Positions 43,601 through 53,881 of a DNA stretch of 64,000 nt are shown here, in pieces. The notes under the pieces were generated by a model. It searched no databases, was not told the DNA's origin, and saw only the letters and a list, made by a program, of their open reading frames with translations. Position 1 is the first letter of the stretch. Every line of letters begins with the position of its first letter. Origin of the DNA: Raphanus sativus (lineage: Eukaryota; Streptophyta; Magnoliopsida; Brassicales; Brassicaceae); NCBI RefSeq assembly GCF_000801105.2, contig NC_079511.1, positions 23,955,792 to 24,019,791 of the forward strand. The letters are read 5' to 3'. A program made the position numbers and the translations under genes.

Positions 43601-45006
43601 TTGGTAATATGTGGCTCTTCTCCGACAAATATGATGCTGATGGGAATCATCTTCTTCACAAAGCTCGACTGGTCGTTCTTGGAAATAACCAGATAGAGGG
43701 AGATGACTTCAATGAAACTTTTGCTCCTGTTGCCAAATTAACTACAGTTCGATTTATTCTAAAAGTGGCAGCAGCAAAGAATTGGCTTGTGCATCAGATG
43801 GATGTTAGTAATGCTTTCTTGCATGGTGATCTTGATGAAGAAATATATATGAAGCTTCCTCAAGGATATAAAACCTCTGATCCAAACAAAGTCTGTCGTC
43901 TTAAGAAGTCTCTGTATGGACTTCGTCAAGCACCTCATTGCTGGTATGCCAAACTCACAAACGCACTTCTTCGGTTTGGGTTCTCACACGACTACGCGGA
44001 TCAGTCCTTATTCTCTAAAGTTCGTGGGTCTGTATGTCTACACATCTTGGTTTATGTTGACGACTTCATCATCGCTTGCAATGATACACAAGCTCTTCAA
44101 GACTTTAAGGACTATCTACACAAATGCTTTCGAATGAAGGATCTTGGAAAACTAAAATACTTTCTTGGCCTGGAAGTTGCTCGGAGCAACTCTGGTTTCT
44201 ATTTATCACAGCGCAAGTATGCTCTTGATATTATCACAGAGACTGGTCTTCTTGCGGCAAAGCCATCTCCCGTACCAATGGAGCTTAATCACAAACTCGC
44301 AAAGGCTGAGGGTCCCTTGGCAAACGCGCAACAGTACCGGCGTCTGGTCGGACGATTAATTTACCTCACCAACACTCGGCCTGACCTTGCATATTCAGTT
44401 CATATACTTGCCCAATTTATGCAGAAACCACTTCTACCACACTGGGATGCCGCACTCCGAGTGGTACGTTATCTTAAAGGAAGTCCAGGCCAAGGCATCT
44501 TCTTCAAAGCCGATGATCAGCTTCGTATCAGTGCGTACTGTGACGCTGACTGGTCGGGATGTCCGCTCAGTCGTCGATCTCTTTCTGCCTACATTGTCTT
44601 TCTTGGTGATTCCCCTGTCTCCTGGCGGACTAAGAAGCAAGATGCAGTGGCTCTCTCTTCTGCTGAGGCCGAATACAGGGCCATGTCTGATACTGTTAAA
44701 GAACTGAAATGGATGAAAGGTCTCTTCTTATCATTTGGTCTCGCTCATCCTGATCCTATGCGTCTATTTTGTGACAGTAAATCTGCTCTCTACATTGCTT
44801 CTAATCCAGTTTTTCATGAACGCACTAAGCATATTGAAAGGAATTGTCATCATGTTCGGGATGCACTGAAGGCAAAGCTCATCTCTACAGAGCATGTTTC
44901 GTCTCGCAATCAGCTGGCTGATATTCTCACTAAGTCACTACTGCGTCCTCTCTTTGAAGAATTGTTGTCCAAGTTGGCTGTTCGCAACCTCACACTTCCA
45001 ACTTGA
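40606..45006 (+). CDS. Gag-pol polyprotein of copia B
   Basis: A continuous 1,466-residue frame from the first ATG after the primer-binding site. Domains in order are: Gag of the UBN2/retrotran type (LKGDNYSEWATELSNSIQAK), zinc knuckle CTHCSRTGHEKSEC from residue 267, an Arg/Gly-rich stretch (GGNQRGRGGRYSNNRGRGGR), protease DTGASHH (Asp371), integrase HRRLGHPS (near 500) with HCDVWGP and TDNGSEF, reverse transcriptase with YVDDF (1150-1154), and RNase H with DADWSG and SSAEAEYRAM. Key acidic residues are present and no stop or frameshift is seen. It differs clearly from copia A in Gag and LTR, so it belongs to another copia lineage. It is in the same orientation as the small membrane-protein gene just upstream. 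Confidence 0.94.
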   Translation: MAAQPGAIVDASTTSPYYLHPSDNPGALITSVLLKGDNYSEWATELSNSIQAKQKFGFINGTIAKPTTEPDLTRWQATNSMLVGWIRTAIDPKIRSTVTFVPDAHKLWENLQRRFSVKNGVRIHLLRDSINTCQQNGQSVVEYYGRLTKLWEELDNLKTTTACTCEAAAELEKERDEIRVHKFLFGLDESRFRNIRSQIIDEDPLPDINKVYSRVIREEQHNNSRPAETKTEAIGFSAQTDLPSSSSSKPDPLQAAVARSRDPNRVCTHCSRTGHEKSECFLLNGFPEWWSDQPRNNSGGGNQRGRGGRYSNNRGRGGRSNTTRAATNNASSSNLNNDQIAQIIQLLQSSRSNISSERLAGKTQLTDIIIDTGASHHMTGNLSLLSDVSEILSSSVKFPDGRFSRAIKKGTLVLSRDYRLNDVLYVPDFNCTLISVSCLLKQTGCIAIFTDTLCVLQDRFTKTLIGTGEEREGVYYFTGVVAASVHKSAYKNSSTSELWHRRLGHPSYKVLSFLPILDKMSFDSHQTASCEICFRAKQTRSVFHDSSNKASDIFSLIHCDVWGPYRTPSSSGAKYFLTIVDDYSRAVWTYLMLEKSEVATLLREFFAMCEKQFGKSVKKIRTDNGSEFMVLSSFFRKTGVEHQTSCVDTPQQNGRVERKHRHLLNVARACLFQARLPSTFWGESILTASHLINYTPSQVLDGRTPYELLFGKKPDLDQLRVFGCLCYAHRKPRDRDKFADRSRRCIFVGYPFGKKAWRLYDLDSQEFFSSRDVAFSESKFPGVGTEEYVSPPMNSYDPAVDDWLLPAPASRGSTSLPTSASSPPITETTTTQSAPPMQSPPTPPSAPTSVTIPDQVLPSSPTSQEPHISSPEPASPGIPEILGRGQRVKTPSVLLKNYVTHSAHVDDKPSLSLPTTDQCLLQTSSGITPYPISSYLSDHVFSDGHRAFMAAIVTSEVPRSYKEAAQHKVWRDAISKEVNAFEDTDTWDVTDLPPGRKALGNMWLFSDKYDADGNHLLHKARLVVLGNNQIEGDDFNETFAPVAKLTTVRFILKVAAAKNWLVHQMDVSNAFLHGDLDEEIYMKLPQGYKTSDPNKVCRLKKSLYGLRQAPHCWYAKLTNALLRFGFSHDYADQSLFSKVRGSVCLHILVYVDDFIIACNDTQALQDFKDYLHKCFRMKDLGKLKYFLGLEVARSNSGFYLSQRKYALDIITETGLLAAKPSPVPMELNHKLAKAEGPLANAQQYRRLVGRLIYLTNTRPDLAYSVHILAQFMQKPLLPHWDAALRVVRYLKGSPGQGIFFKADDQLRISAYCDADWSGCPLSRRSLSAYIVFLGDSPVSWRTKKQDAVALSSAEAEYRAMSDTVKELKWMKGLFLSFGLAHPDPMRLFCDSKSALYIASNPVFHERTKHIERNCHHVRDALKAKLISTEHVSSRNQLADILTKSLLRPLFEELLSKLAVRNLTLPT

Positions 45007-45013
45007 GGGGGAG

Positions 45014-45180
45014 TAATGAGATAATTCCTACTTAGATTAGGATAATGATATATTTCCTGATAATAAGGTTCTTAAGATATCTTTATTTGTCCTTATCTTA
45101 TTAGGACTTCTTTGTATAAATACCGAGCTCATTGCTCAGAGATCAATAACACATATATTCTTTCTTTACACACCATTACA
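45014..45180 (+). repeat. 3' LTR of copia B
   Basis: 167 bp, no difference from the 5' LTR found by eye. Confidence 0.9.
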
Positions 45181-45310
45181 TTAGCTTGGTTTAGCTATTT
45201 GTAAGGCATTAGCCAATTGGGAAAATATTCAATCAAAAATATAAACATTTATCTTTGATTTAGATCAAATAGCTTTCATTTGATTCAAGATTCATAAGAT
45301 ATGTAAATGG

Positions 45311-45660
45311 TTCAATGGAACAAATGATCCGAGGAAAACAGAGCATTTACTTGCGTTGGAAGGTGCAGAGGAAAGTCTTAAACTTTTCAAAGCAAACTTG
45401 TTAGAAGAAGGCTCTTTCAATGGCTGCCAAGGAGTTTTCCACACTGCATCACCATTCTATCACGATGTCGAAGACCCTCAGGTTTCTCTTTTACTCTCTC
45501 ACTGAGTTTTCAAATCCTCTGTTTTCGATTGATTTGTGTTTTGTTATCTTTGCAGGATTAGTTATTTGTTCTAGCAGTGAAAAAAACCATTAATGCTCTA
45601 AACTCTTGCTTGAAGACTTCCTCTGTTAAGAGAGTTGGATCTGTGTTGTGTTTCATTCTC
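45311..45660 (+). pseudogene. Cinnamoyl-CoA/dihydroflavonol reductase-like pseudogene, At1g51410-like
   Basis: A first piece reads [40 protein letters not shown] and [13 protein letters not shown], ending at a donor (CAG|GTTTCT, 45480). It matches the NADP-binding half of the plant short-chain reductase family (CAD/CCR/DFR-like), but about five residues between SF and GCQG are deleted. After an intron ending TTTGCAG (45554), a second piece reads AVKKTINALNSCLKTSSVKR with a TAG a few codons upstream, then similarity stops. The N-terminal Gly-rich nucleotide motif, the catalytic YxxxK and the C-terminal half are missing. From memory At1g51410 occupies this position in Arabidopsis, so this is the decayed orthologue. 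Copia B is inserted about 130 bp upstream. Confidence 0.8.
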
Positions 45661-45849
45661 ATGTTTCTTGTTTTATTTGTCTGTGGTTATTTTTCATTTA
45701 TTTTAAATATGGAGTATGTTGCCTGTGATATTTTGAACTTTTTTTTCCATCATTTGGGACTGATGGAATTAAACTATTTTTCTCATTTGAATTTGTTACA
45801 ATATAATATAGCATATTGTCAAATTTATTTACCTTTATCTTTTGCTTGA

Positions 45850-48191
45850 AATCTTAGCAGAAATCATTAGGTCTACATATATATTTATTTGAAGTAGTAG
45901 TTGACATTTCATACACTCGTATCACTCACTATAATTTTAAATTGTTTGATAACTTTAGAGTTTTGAATAACTTATAAGTTATAACAATCCACTGACGTGA
46001 AACCTTTGCTGAAAAAAGTATGATTTAATTTATGGGAATGGTGAAATAACCGACTCCAAAACACACACAAGATGGCGTTTGAAATGTAACTTTTATTCAA
46101 CCAATAATAGGATCTTTGTTGTGTGTTTGTAATGTTTATGGAGAAAAAACAGAGAGAGGATAATCATTCAGATGATCTCAGTTGCTATCATCTTTCACTC
46201 TGATTCCACCGACCATTTTTGCTGCACAATTTCTTACACGCATATCCCTTGTTTTGATTCCGATTGCAACATACATTTTCAGTCCTCAAGAAACTGAATC
46301 AACTCATGCAAATTTCTTTATACTCCTGTACAAGTGCATGTTCTCTTAATCACTTGTTACCTTTGAGGTGAATTTGACAGTTGTTATACAGCATTTCCTT
46401 TCATTCCCTGCCATATATATGTGTATATATATATATCAAAATTAAGGAAGAGACTGGTTCATTTTTATGGGGTTTTGAAGGATTTTAATTACCAGTTTGC
46501 TCACATTTATCAAGGTTTACTATCCACGTCGCACGAGCAGTGTCTGTTGCCAGAACCTGATCTGTCCAAACCTAAAAACTTCTTGTTTTTTTTTTGTTTC
46601 CATGGTACTTCCCGAGCTAGTAAACGTGTCTCTTGAGAGAATTTCCAGCACCAGATGGATGAACAAACACCAGCAGGATGCTGAAAGTAGTTTTTGACAA
46701 AAAAAGATAAATATCATTTTGTCTTTTTTGTTGCACTAAGATTTGCATATAAAGAGAGAAACAAGGGTTATACTCTACTCACACATGAAGTCATGAAGCC
46801 TTGAGTTGTCAACATATATAACCAAGTTGTAAAAGTAAATGAGCAAGATTGAACCAATCTCATCCCATGCTTCTCTAACCGTTAATTTAGCTTCTTGGTT
46901 ACTTCTCGAACCTTACTCCTGTCAATGAAAAAGCTAACCATGTGTGGTCTCTGATCATATTCTCGCTTCCCAACATCGTCAGATTCGCCATATCTTTCTG
47001 CTCAGAAAGAAGCCACCTCCTCCTTACCTCCCTGCTGCTAGTTTTATTTGGGAAGAGCCTGGAGAAACAAAAAGCACCCACCACCTTTGCTGTCGACGGC
47101 CAGGAGAAGCACACGGATCCCATTATTGGTGTTGGTGCCATAGACGATTACACGCACCTACTTCTTCTTCTTGGATTCCATTGCTTCACTTGATTCCACT
47201 CCATCTATTCATTCATTTATTTTCATTTTATTCATATATATTTATTTTTGTTTCATTCATAAACATTTTCTAATCACTGAATAACTAGGAATTCTATAAG
47301 AAAAATAGATCATTAAATTGATCAAAAAGCATGTCATACTTTGATTTTGGTGCTATTTCAATAGATTAATACAGCTTAACTACTTTTAAACATTAAAATT
47401 ACAATGATATATATTTTGATTTGGATCCTTAAAAATTGTAGCTATACTATTTAAATATGTACTCCATTGAATTTGTGCTGAAAGTAACATGTTTATAATT
47501 CATAATCAGTTAACTGTTTATTCGGTCAAGTTTTAGTTTCCCTGTGGGGTGAGGAGTAATGTCTCAACAAATCCAGACAAGTATTTAACCAAAAAAATAT
47601 ATACAAGTACCTACCAAATAAAAAAAATATTTGGCAAATTATGCCAACCACTAATAACAAATTTTTATTACCACTATTTATACATTGTACTAACTAAACC
47701 CATCCATAATCCACCAAAGAAAATTTGTAAATCATTTTAACGTCAAAATCATTACATCCTCAAACTTATGATGTTCCACTAGCTGATTTTCTCTCTTGAT
47801 ATCACTTCAAAATTCAAATAGAAGAATCTAAATCTCACTAGAAAGTGGAGCACTTCTTGTTTCTTGAGTTCGGTCTATTCACATTTTTAATACACACATA
47901 CACGTGTTAACAGATCAGTGGCGCACATAAGAATTTGAGAGACTCCATTAAAGGAAAAGAAAGAAACCTCTACTGAATTGCACGTCGGCTCTCTTCTGCA
48001 ACCAACCCCATTAAATACACACAAGAATAAGAAGAGGTAACTGCTTGTACCAAATTCATCATCATCTCTTTACCCAACCAAATCAGAACCACACACAAAA
48101 ACAAAAGCAAATTAAATCAAAACTAATATATTTATTATATACATTCACTTGCTCTTTAGTCTCTACACAAACAAGCAAACCACCAAATCAA
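45850..48191. other. Intergenic region before the lipase gene
   Basis: There is no gene I can defend. GC-richer segments near 46510-46690 and 46900-47190 have short open frames on both strands and could be remnants of lost genes (At1g51420/At1g51430 would be expected here), but I recognise no motif. An ACACGTGT G-box-like site lies near 47901-47908, about 285 bp before the lipase ATG. Confidence 0.4.
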
Positions 48192-49751
48192 ATGGCTGCT
48201 CCATCATCACTAATAGCTCTCAAGAACCCAATATTCCTCACTTCTTCTCCTCACAATATCTTCAATACCAAACCAAAAACCTTAATCTTGCCAACCCATA
48301 TGAAGACTTGTTCCATCGTTTACTCATCTTCTTGCACAAGAATTAACTCTTCATCAACTCAACATAAGCAACCCCTTGTTTTAGACAACAAACAAGAAGA
48401 AGAAGAAGAAGAAGAAGAACTCGAAGAAGTGAGTCTTGGATCAATTTGGAGAGAAGTACAAGGTTGTAATAACTGGGATGGACTACTAGATCCAATGAAC
48501 AACCATCTTCGAAGAGAGATCATACGTTACGGCGAGTTTGCTCAAGCTTGCTACGACTCATTCGACTTTGATCCTCACTCTAAATACTGCGGCTCTTGCA
48601 AATACCATCCTTCAGATTTCTTCTCAAACCTTGACCTAAATCTACACAAGGGCTACACCATAACGCGTTACCTCTACGCAACTTCCAACATCAACCTCCC
48701 AAACTTCTTCCAAAGATCAAAACTCAGCTCTATTTGGAGCCAACATGCAAACTGGATGGGTTACATTGCTGTAGCTACCGACGAAGAAGAGGTGGCTAGG
48801 CTCGGGAGACGTGACATAGTCATCGCTTGGAGGGGCACGGTCACTTATCTCGAATGGATCTATGACTTGAAAGACATTCTTTGTTCAGCTAACTTCGGTG
48901 ACGACCCTTCAATCAAGATTGAATTAGGGTTTCATGACTTGTACACCAAGAAAGAAGACTCTTGCAAATTCTCTTCCTTTTCAGCACGAGAACAGGTTTT
49001 GTCCGAAGTCAAACGTCTTGCTGAGTACTATGGTCAAGCAGGTCATGAGATAAGCATCACGGTGACAGGTCACAGCCTCGGTGCAGCTCTTGCTTTGGTC
49101 AGTGCTTATGACATCGCGGAGCTTAACTTGAATCACATACCGGAGAACAACTCTAAAGTCCCAGTTAGTGTGTTCTCCTTCTCAGGACCTCGTGTAGGTA
49201 ACTTGAGGTTCAAGGAAAGATGCGAAGAGCTAGGTGTCAAGGTTTTGAGAGTGATAAACGTGCATGACAAGGTACCTTCAGTTCCAGGGATATTCGCAAA
49301 TGAGAAGTTTCAGTTTCAGAAATATATCGAGGAGGCGACATCATTCCCATGGAGCTACGCACACGTTGGGACAGAGCTTGCCTTGGACCACAAGAAAAGC
49401 CCGTTTCTGAAACAAACTAAGGATTTGGGCTGTGCACATAACCTAGAAGCTTTACTTCATTTGGTGGATGGATATCATGGAGAAGGAGAAGAGAAGAAGT
49501 TTTGTTTGGTGACGAAGAGGGACATAGCTTTAGTGAACAAGAGTTGTGATTTTCTGAAAAGTGACTATCACGTGCCGCCTTGTTGGAGACAAGACGAGAA
49601 CAAAGGGATGGTTAAGACCGGAGATGGACGGTGGGTTTTGCCTGACCGACCACGTCTCGAGCCTCATCGACCGGAAGATATCACACATCATCTTCAACAA
49701 GTTCTTGGGAAAATCAACGACGGGCAGCCTAAACCCACCACGCTGACTTAG
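48192..49751 (+). CDS. Chloroplast phospholipase A1-Igamma2-like lipase (DAD1-like family)
   Basis: An intronless gene encoding 519 residues, close to the about 527 of Arabidopsis At1g51440. These enzymes release fatty acids from the sn-1 position of phospho- and galactolipids in plastids; the DAD1 branch can supply precursors for jasmonate. Residues 1 to about 60 are Ser/Thr-rich and look like a transit peptide, followed by an acidic run of Glu. The lipase class 3 domain has the nucleophile elbow GHSLG (Ser295 at 49074), IAWRGT forming the oxyanion region, a probable catalytic Asp359 in VHDKVPS, and the family's AHNLEALLHLVDGYHG block containing the candidate catalytic His. I chose ATG 48192 because the upstream open frame has no Met and does not resemble the family. 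Position between the reductase remnant and TRAUCO matches Arabidopsis. Confidence 0.92.
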   Translation: MAAPSSLIALKNPIFLTSSPHNIFNTKPKTLILPTHMKTCSIVYSSSCTRINSSSTQHKQPLVLDNKQEEEEEEEELEEVSLGSIWREVQGCNNWDGLLDPMNNHLRREIIRYGEFAQACYDSFDFDPHSKYCGSCKYHPSDFFSNLDLNLHKGYTITRYLYATSNINLPNFFQRSKLSSIWSQHANWMGYIAVATDEEEVARLGRRDIVIAWRGTVTYLEWIYDLKDILCSANFGDDPSIKIELGFHDLYTKKEDSCKFSSFSAREQVLSEVKRLAEYYGQAGHEISITVTGHSLGAALALVSAYDIAELNLNHIPENNSKVPVSVFSFSGPRVGNLRFKERCEELGVKVLRVINVHDKVPSVPGIFANEKFQFQKYIEEATSFPWSYAHVGTELALDHKKSPFLKQTKDLGCAHNLEALLHLVDGYHGEGEEKKFCLVTKRDIALVNKSCDFLKSDYHVPPCWRQDENKGMVKTGDGRWVLPDRPRLEPHRPEDITHHLQQVLGKINDGQPKPTTLT

Positions 49752-51140
49752 ACAAAACAATAATTAACGATTATATAATCATATAAAACCTGCCTGTTTT
49801 GTTTGTTTTGTGGACCAAGGTGTACAATAAATTGAACATGTTAATTAGTTACGTCTTTAATAACACTTCCATATTTTGGAGGCCGTCACCAATCACCATC
49901 CATCCCCAAAACTTTCATTCTCTGTACTAAAAAGACATGATTAGCTAGAGTATGTGGTTTTGCACATAGGAAATAGACAGTGTCAACCTTCACCGGTTAA
50001 GAATTAGCCGGTAAATTCATACAAGGTGGAAGTTTAGTGGACCACAGGAAAGTGCATGCTTAGAAGGTTACTTGAGTGGTTCGACCACTCAAAAGTAAAA
50101 TAAAAATCTTTATGATGAATCTCTGTATTTCCCACGCGTGAAATAACAACAACAACAACAACAACAACATCGATGTGCGCACGATATAAGATGAGGGATT
50201 CAGAGTTGTCATAATGCGCTTAGTTAAGACTTTTCATGGTCCAGAAACCAGAGTCATGACTAGAGTATTGATTCTACCTTTTCGCTTGAAAATAAAGAAT
50301 GTATTAGAAAGATAAAGAAAGAGATACGACGGTTCAAGCCACAAAGTTTTTCATGAATCGTGATCATATATAAGCCACTAAATCCTTAATGGATCTGAGC
50401 ACACAAAACAATTCATGGCACCACAAATCACACAAATTTGATGTATCGTGTATGATGTGTATATTCACTGTGACATCTCTATGTATAAAGTGTAAACATG
50501 ATTTTACATGAAATCTAATCTAAGATCTTTAACATTGAGATTAATTACATAATAAAATTATAAGGAGAAGATTATTTCTATTTTTTTAAGTTAGAGCTAA
50601 GATTTTTCTCCTTTTACCTACAACATTTTTATACATTTTTTTAAAGAATTTTTTTAATGTTGATTTGTGATGTTTCAAAACCAGTATTTATAGGTGAAGA
50701 AAAGAACCGCATTTTTCATCAAGTTTTGATTATTTCCACACTAAGTCTTTCTAACTATTTTGACAATTTTTTTCTTTAATCTCAATCATATATCAAAGTT
50801 GAGTGATGAAAAATGTATTGAACTTCTAGAATATTCATACATATATTAAACTTGTTCTCCTTTAATGCATAGAATTTCATTTAAATATTCTTTTTCTATT
50901 AACGCATGTTTTCATTGAGTCGCAAAATGAAAATCTTCTAAAACATGAATCACTGGTCCATTAGTGAGGTCATTAGAAACTTTAACTGATTTAGTTATCA
51001 TTTTATTGGTTACCATGTGTCTTTAGGGTTTAACAAGCTCAATGAAAATTAGGTTTACCATAAAACCACATAATGGTATAGAAATAGTCATCTACTAGTG
51101 AATATATGTCTTTACATAAAGGGTTAAAAAGAAGACGTAA
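49752..51140. other. Lipase 3' flank and AT-rich DNA
   Basis: This holds the 3' UTR of the lipase gene, an (AAC)n run near 50146-50168, and AT-rich DNA. No gene. Confidence 0.5.
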
Positions 51141-51742
51141 GAGCATAATTATCCCTAAACCCCTTAAAGAGTCTCTTCATTATTTTTAATAGTTTTAAAG
51201 TGTAAAGGTGAATTAAGAGACTTATAAAGAGATTTGAACTTTTAGGTGGTTTATTGCAAGTCTCTTGATTATGGGTTTTTTAAAAAAATATATAAAACAC
51301 TTTCATATCTTCTAACAAACTTATAAGATGCATATATGTTTGCATTGTTGAGGATAATCACATTGATATACAAACAAGGAAAATAACTCTCAGTGGAGAT
51401 CGAGAGGGATGCGGAATCGTCGAGGAGAGCGACGAAGACGAGAGTCGTCGACGACAGAGAGACGACGATTCCACCGATAGAGACTCCGGCTGATGCCGTC
51501 GACGAGACTGAGATATCATCATCACGGAGAGATCACCGTATCGCTAGTCACCTCGAAAAAAAGAGAGAAGACGAGGCGGTTGTGAGAGAGAATGATGTTG
51601 AATGAATGACACGTGCCTCTGGAACCCCGTCTCTTGCGTGTCTTTATTAAGCAACGTATATTGCTTAATTAGCTAATTTTTATTTATTTTTAAACCTAAA
51701 TACTCTAAATACGCGGCTCAAGAGACCGCGATAATTATGGTC
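51141..51742. mobile_element. Harbinger-type non-autonomous element, 602 bp
   Basis: The left end GAGCATAATTATC and reverse-complemented right end GACCATAATTATC match at 12 of 13, with TAA on both sides (51138-51140 and 51743-51745). The interior has a GC-rich 210-bp open frame from 51393 (Arg/Glu/Asp-rich, no ATG) that may be captured host sequence. Confidence 0.8.
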
Positions 51743-51745
51743 TAA

Positions 51746-51981
51746 GGGCATCAATATCGCTGTGATTCTTAAACTTTTTTTTTTATTTAAAAAAAAAAAA
51801 AAAAAATTAAAATAAACCAATTGTGGGTCGCTACATATCAGTGGGGCCCACAAACAGTTAAGGACAACAATTAGGACTATTCTTATTTAAGGACATATAG
51901 AAGAAGTCTAGGACTTTTAATGGTGAGACCCACGTCAAACCACCTTAAGGACTTGTTAGGGGACGTGCGATACTTATGGTC
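51746..51981. mobile_element. Second Harbinger MITE abutting the first
   Basis: The left end GGGCATCAATATCGC and reverse-complemented right end GACCATAAGTATCGC match at 11 of 15. The flanking TAA at 51743-51745 is shared with the preceding element; the other is at 51982-51984. It ends 280 bp upstream of the TRAUCO start codon. Confidence 0.8.
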
Positions 51982-52261
51982 TAAGGAGAACGTTGCGGGT
52001 CGTTGGCCATGGAAGGATCCAATGTAATGAAACTGAGCGACCCAACATGAAATTGAAGTGGGACTAAACACTACGCCACGTTCCAGAACTCGTTTCTTAT
52101 TGGGCCTACAAAAGCCCATATAGGCCCATACCCACTCCATACTCTCTCTCTTTCCTTCTTCCTTTTTTTTTTCTCTCTGGTCGAACTAACTCTCTCTCTT
52201 TCCTTCTTCCTAAACAACATTCTCCCACGGAAAAGCTCTTCTCTATCAGAAGAAACTTCCA

Positions 52262-53881
52262 ATGGATCCTCCTCACTCAAATCCCACTCTCGAAGACGAA
52301 GAAAAAGAAGAACCACAAGCTTCAATCTCTCTTCCCGACGACTCTATCGCAACCCCTGTCCCCTCTGAACTCAACGATTCTTCACCACAACACGATCCCT
52401 CCCCTACAATCGAAGAACCAAACAAAACCGATTCGGAGAAACCGGATCCCGATCAACCCGGATCCGACTTAAAAATCGAATCCGACTCAGACGCTCCAAA
52501 CGCCTCCTCCTCCGACAACAACCCTAAATCCCTCAAATCAGAATCCCTACCCGTCGTCCAAAACGACGCCGTATTAGAAGAGGTCGAAAACGACACCGTA
52601 ATGGAAGAAGAAGACGAAGCCGAAGAAGACGAGCCACCAATCAAGAAACAGAAACAGCTCGATTCCCTCACCGTGAAGAACGAGTCGGAGGAGCCGACTC
52701 CGATCGTAACCGCCACAACAACAACAACGACCAAAAAATCGAAATCGAAGAAGAAGAACAACAACGTGTGGGTGACGAAGAGCACACGGAAAGGGAAGAA
52801 GAAGAGCAAAGCCAACACCAACAACAACAACAACAACACGCCGAGCTCAGCAGCCGTGGACGACAAGGTCCTCATCACTCCAGTTCCCAGGTTCCCCGAC
52901 AAGGGAGACGACACGCCCGACTCAATCATCCGCCTCTCGAAAGTCTACAAGGCTGAGAAAGTTGAAGTAAGCGAGGACAGGCTCACGGCGGGGAGTAGCA
53001 AAGGTTATAGGATGGTGAGAGCTACGAGAGGTGTTGTGGAAGGAGCTTGGTACTTTGAGGTTAAAGTTGTGAGCTTGGGGGAGACGGGGCACACGAGGCT
53101 TGGTTGGTCGACTGAGAAAGGGGATTTACAGGCTCCGGTTGGGTATGATGGGAATAGTTTTGGGTTTAGGGATGTTGATGGGTGTAAGGTGCATAAGGCT
53201 GTGAGAGGGGAGTATGCTGAGGAAGGGTATAAGGAAGGTGATGTTATTGGGTTTTATATTAACTTGCCTGATGGGGAAAGTTTTGCTCCTAAGCCGCCTC
53301 GTTATGTGTGGTATAAAGGGCAGAGATATGTGTGTGCGCCTGATACTAAAGAGGAGCCTCCTAAAGTCGTACCAGGTATGATGCTTTTAAGTATGAGTTT
53401 GCGTTATTCACTTGTACAAGTTCGTGTTCTTGTAGTTAGTGTTCTGCTATTACTTAGCTGCATATGTTTAAGTGGACAGAAGCTTCATGTGAATGCTGAG
53501 AGAGCTTCCTTTGATTTTGTTGATAGTTGATATGTGGCTATAGTAGGGATTCTTAATCACAGTTTCAATGCGTAAATCAAACTTTTTGTTAAAGAATGCT
53601 TCCCTCCTGATGCAGGTAGTGAAATATCGTTCTTCAAAAATGGTGTATGTCAGGGAGTTGCTTTCAAAGATCTTTTTGGCGGTCGTTACTACCCTGCTGC
53701 TTCCATGTACACTCTCCCTGACCAGCCAAACTGTGTTGTCAAGTTCAATTTTGGCCCTGATTTCGAGTTTTACCCTGAGGATTTTGGTGGGCGTGCAACC
53801 CCGAGGCCCATGTTGGAGGTTCCGTATCATGGATTCAATGGTAAACCTGAAAATGATGGTTCTGATGATATGAAGAGTTAG
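52262..53881 (+). CDS. TRO: TRAUCO/Ash2-like SPRY protein of the COMPASS histone methyltransferase complex
   Basis: Two exons, 52262-53375 and 53616-53881 (CCAG|GTATGA and TGCAG|GTAGTG), give 459 residues. The N-terminal 200 are low complexity: Ser/Pro/Asp/Glu-rich, then Lys-rich ([11 protein letters not shown]) with an Asn run, probably disordered and nuclear. From about residue 207 ([11 protein letters not shown]) the Ash2-type SPRY domain begins. Typical blocks are [53 protein letters not shown], and in exon 2 [20 protein letters not shown] and [11 protein letters not shown]. Ash2 is a core partner of SET1-class H3K4 methyltransferases with WDR5 and RbBP5, and in Arabidopsis TRO (At1g51450) is needed for embryo development. 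Reading past exon 1 into the intron gives an artificial end at 53530. A CT-rich leader precedes the ATG. Confidence 0.93.

Larger units (their letters stand above)
40382..45180 (+). mobile_element. Full-length Ty1/copia LTR retrotransposon B, apparently identical LTRs
   Basis: The two 167-bp LTRs (40382-40548 and 45014-45180) run from TAATGAGATAATTCC to CACCATTACA and look identical base for base. A perfect 5-bp target repeat TTAGC flanks it (40377-40381 and 45181-45185). The primer-binding site TGGTATCAGAGC is at 40549-40560 and the polypurine tract GAGGGGGAG at 45005-45013. One open gag-pol frame lies between. LTRs are identical at insertion, so the event is recent. The LTR starts TA rather than the usual TG. 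Confidence 0.95.

Noticed and set aside
41034..44707. Alternative-frame ORFs across copia B
   Set aside because: Shadows of the single gag-pol frame.
46899..47193. Overlapping frames on both strands in a GC-richer patch
   Set aside because: No recognisable motif on either strand; possibly a remnant of a lost gene, but this cannot be supported.
48045..48191. 49-codon upstream extension of the lipase frame
   Set aside because: It has no Met start and is Gln/Asn/His/Lys-rich leader sequence; the transit peptide begins at 48192.
53376..53530. Continuation of the TRAUCO frame past 53375
   Set aside because: The SPRY sequence resumes exactly after an acceptor at 53615, so this is intron read-through.
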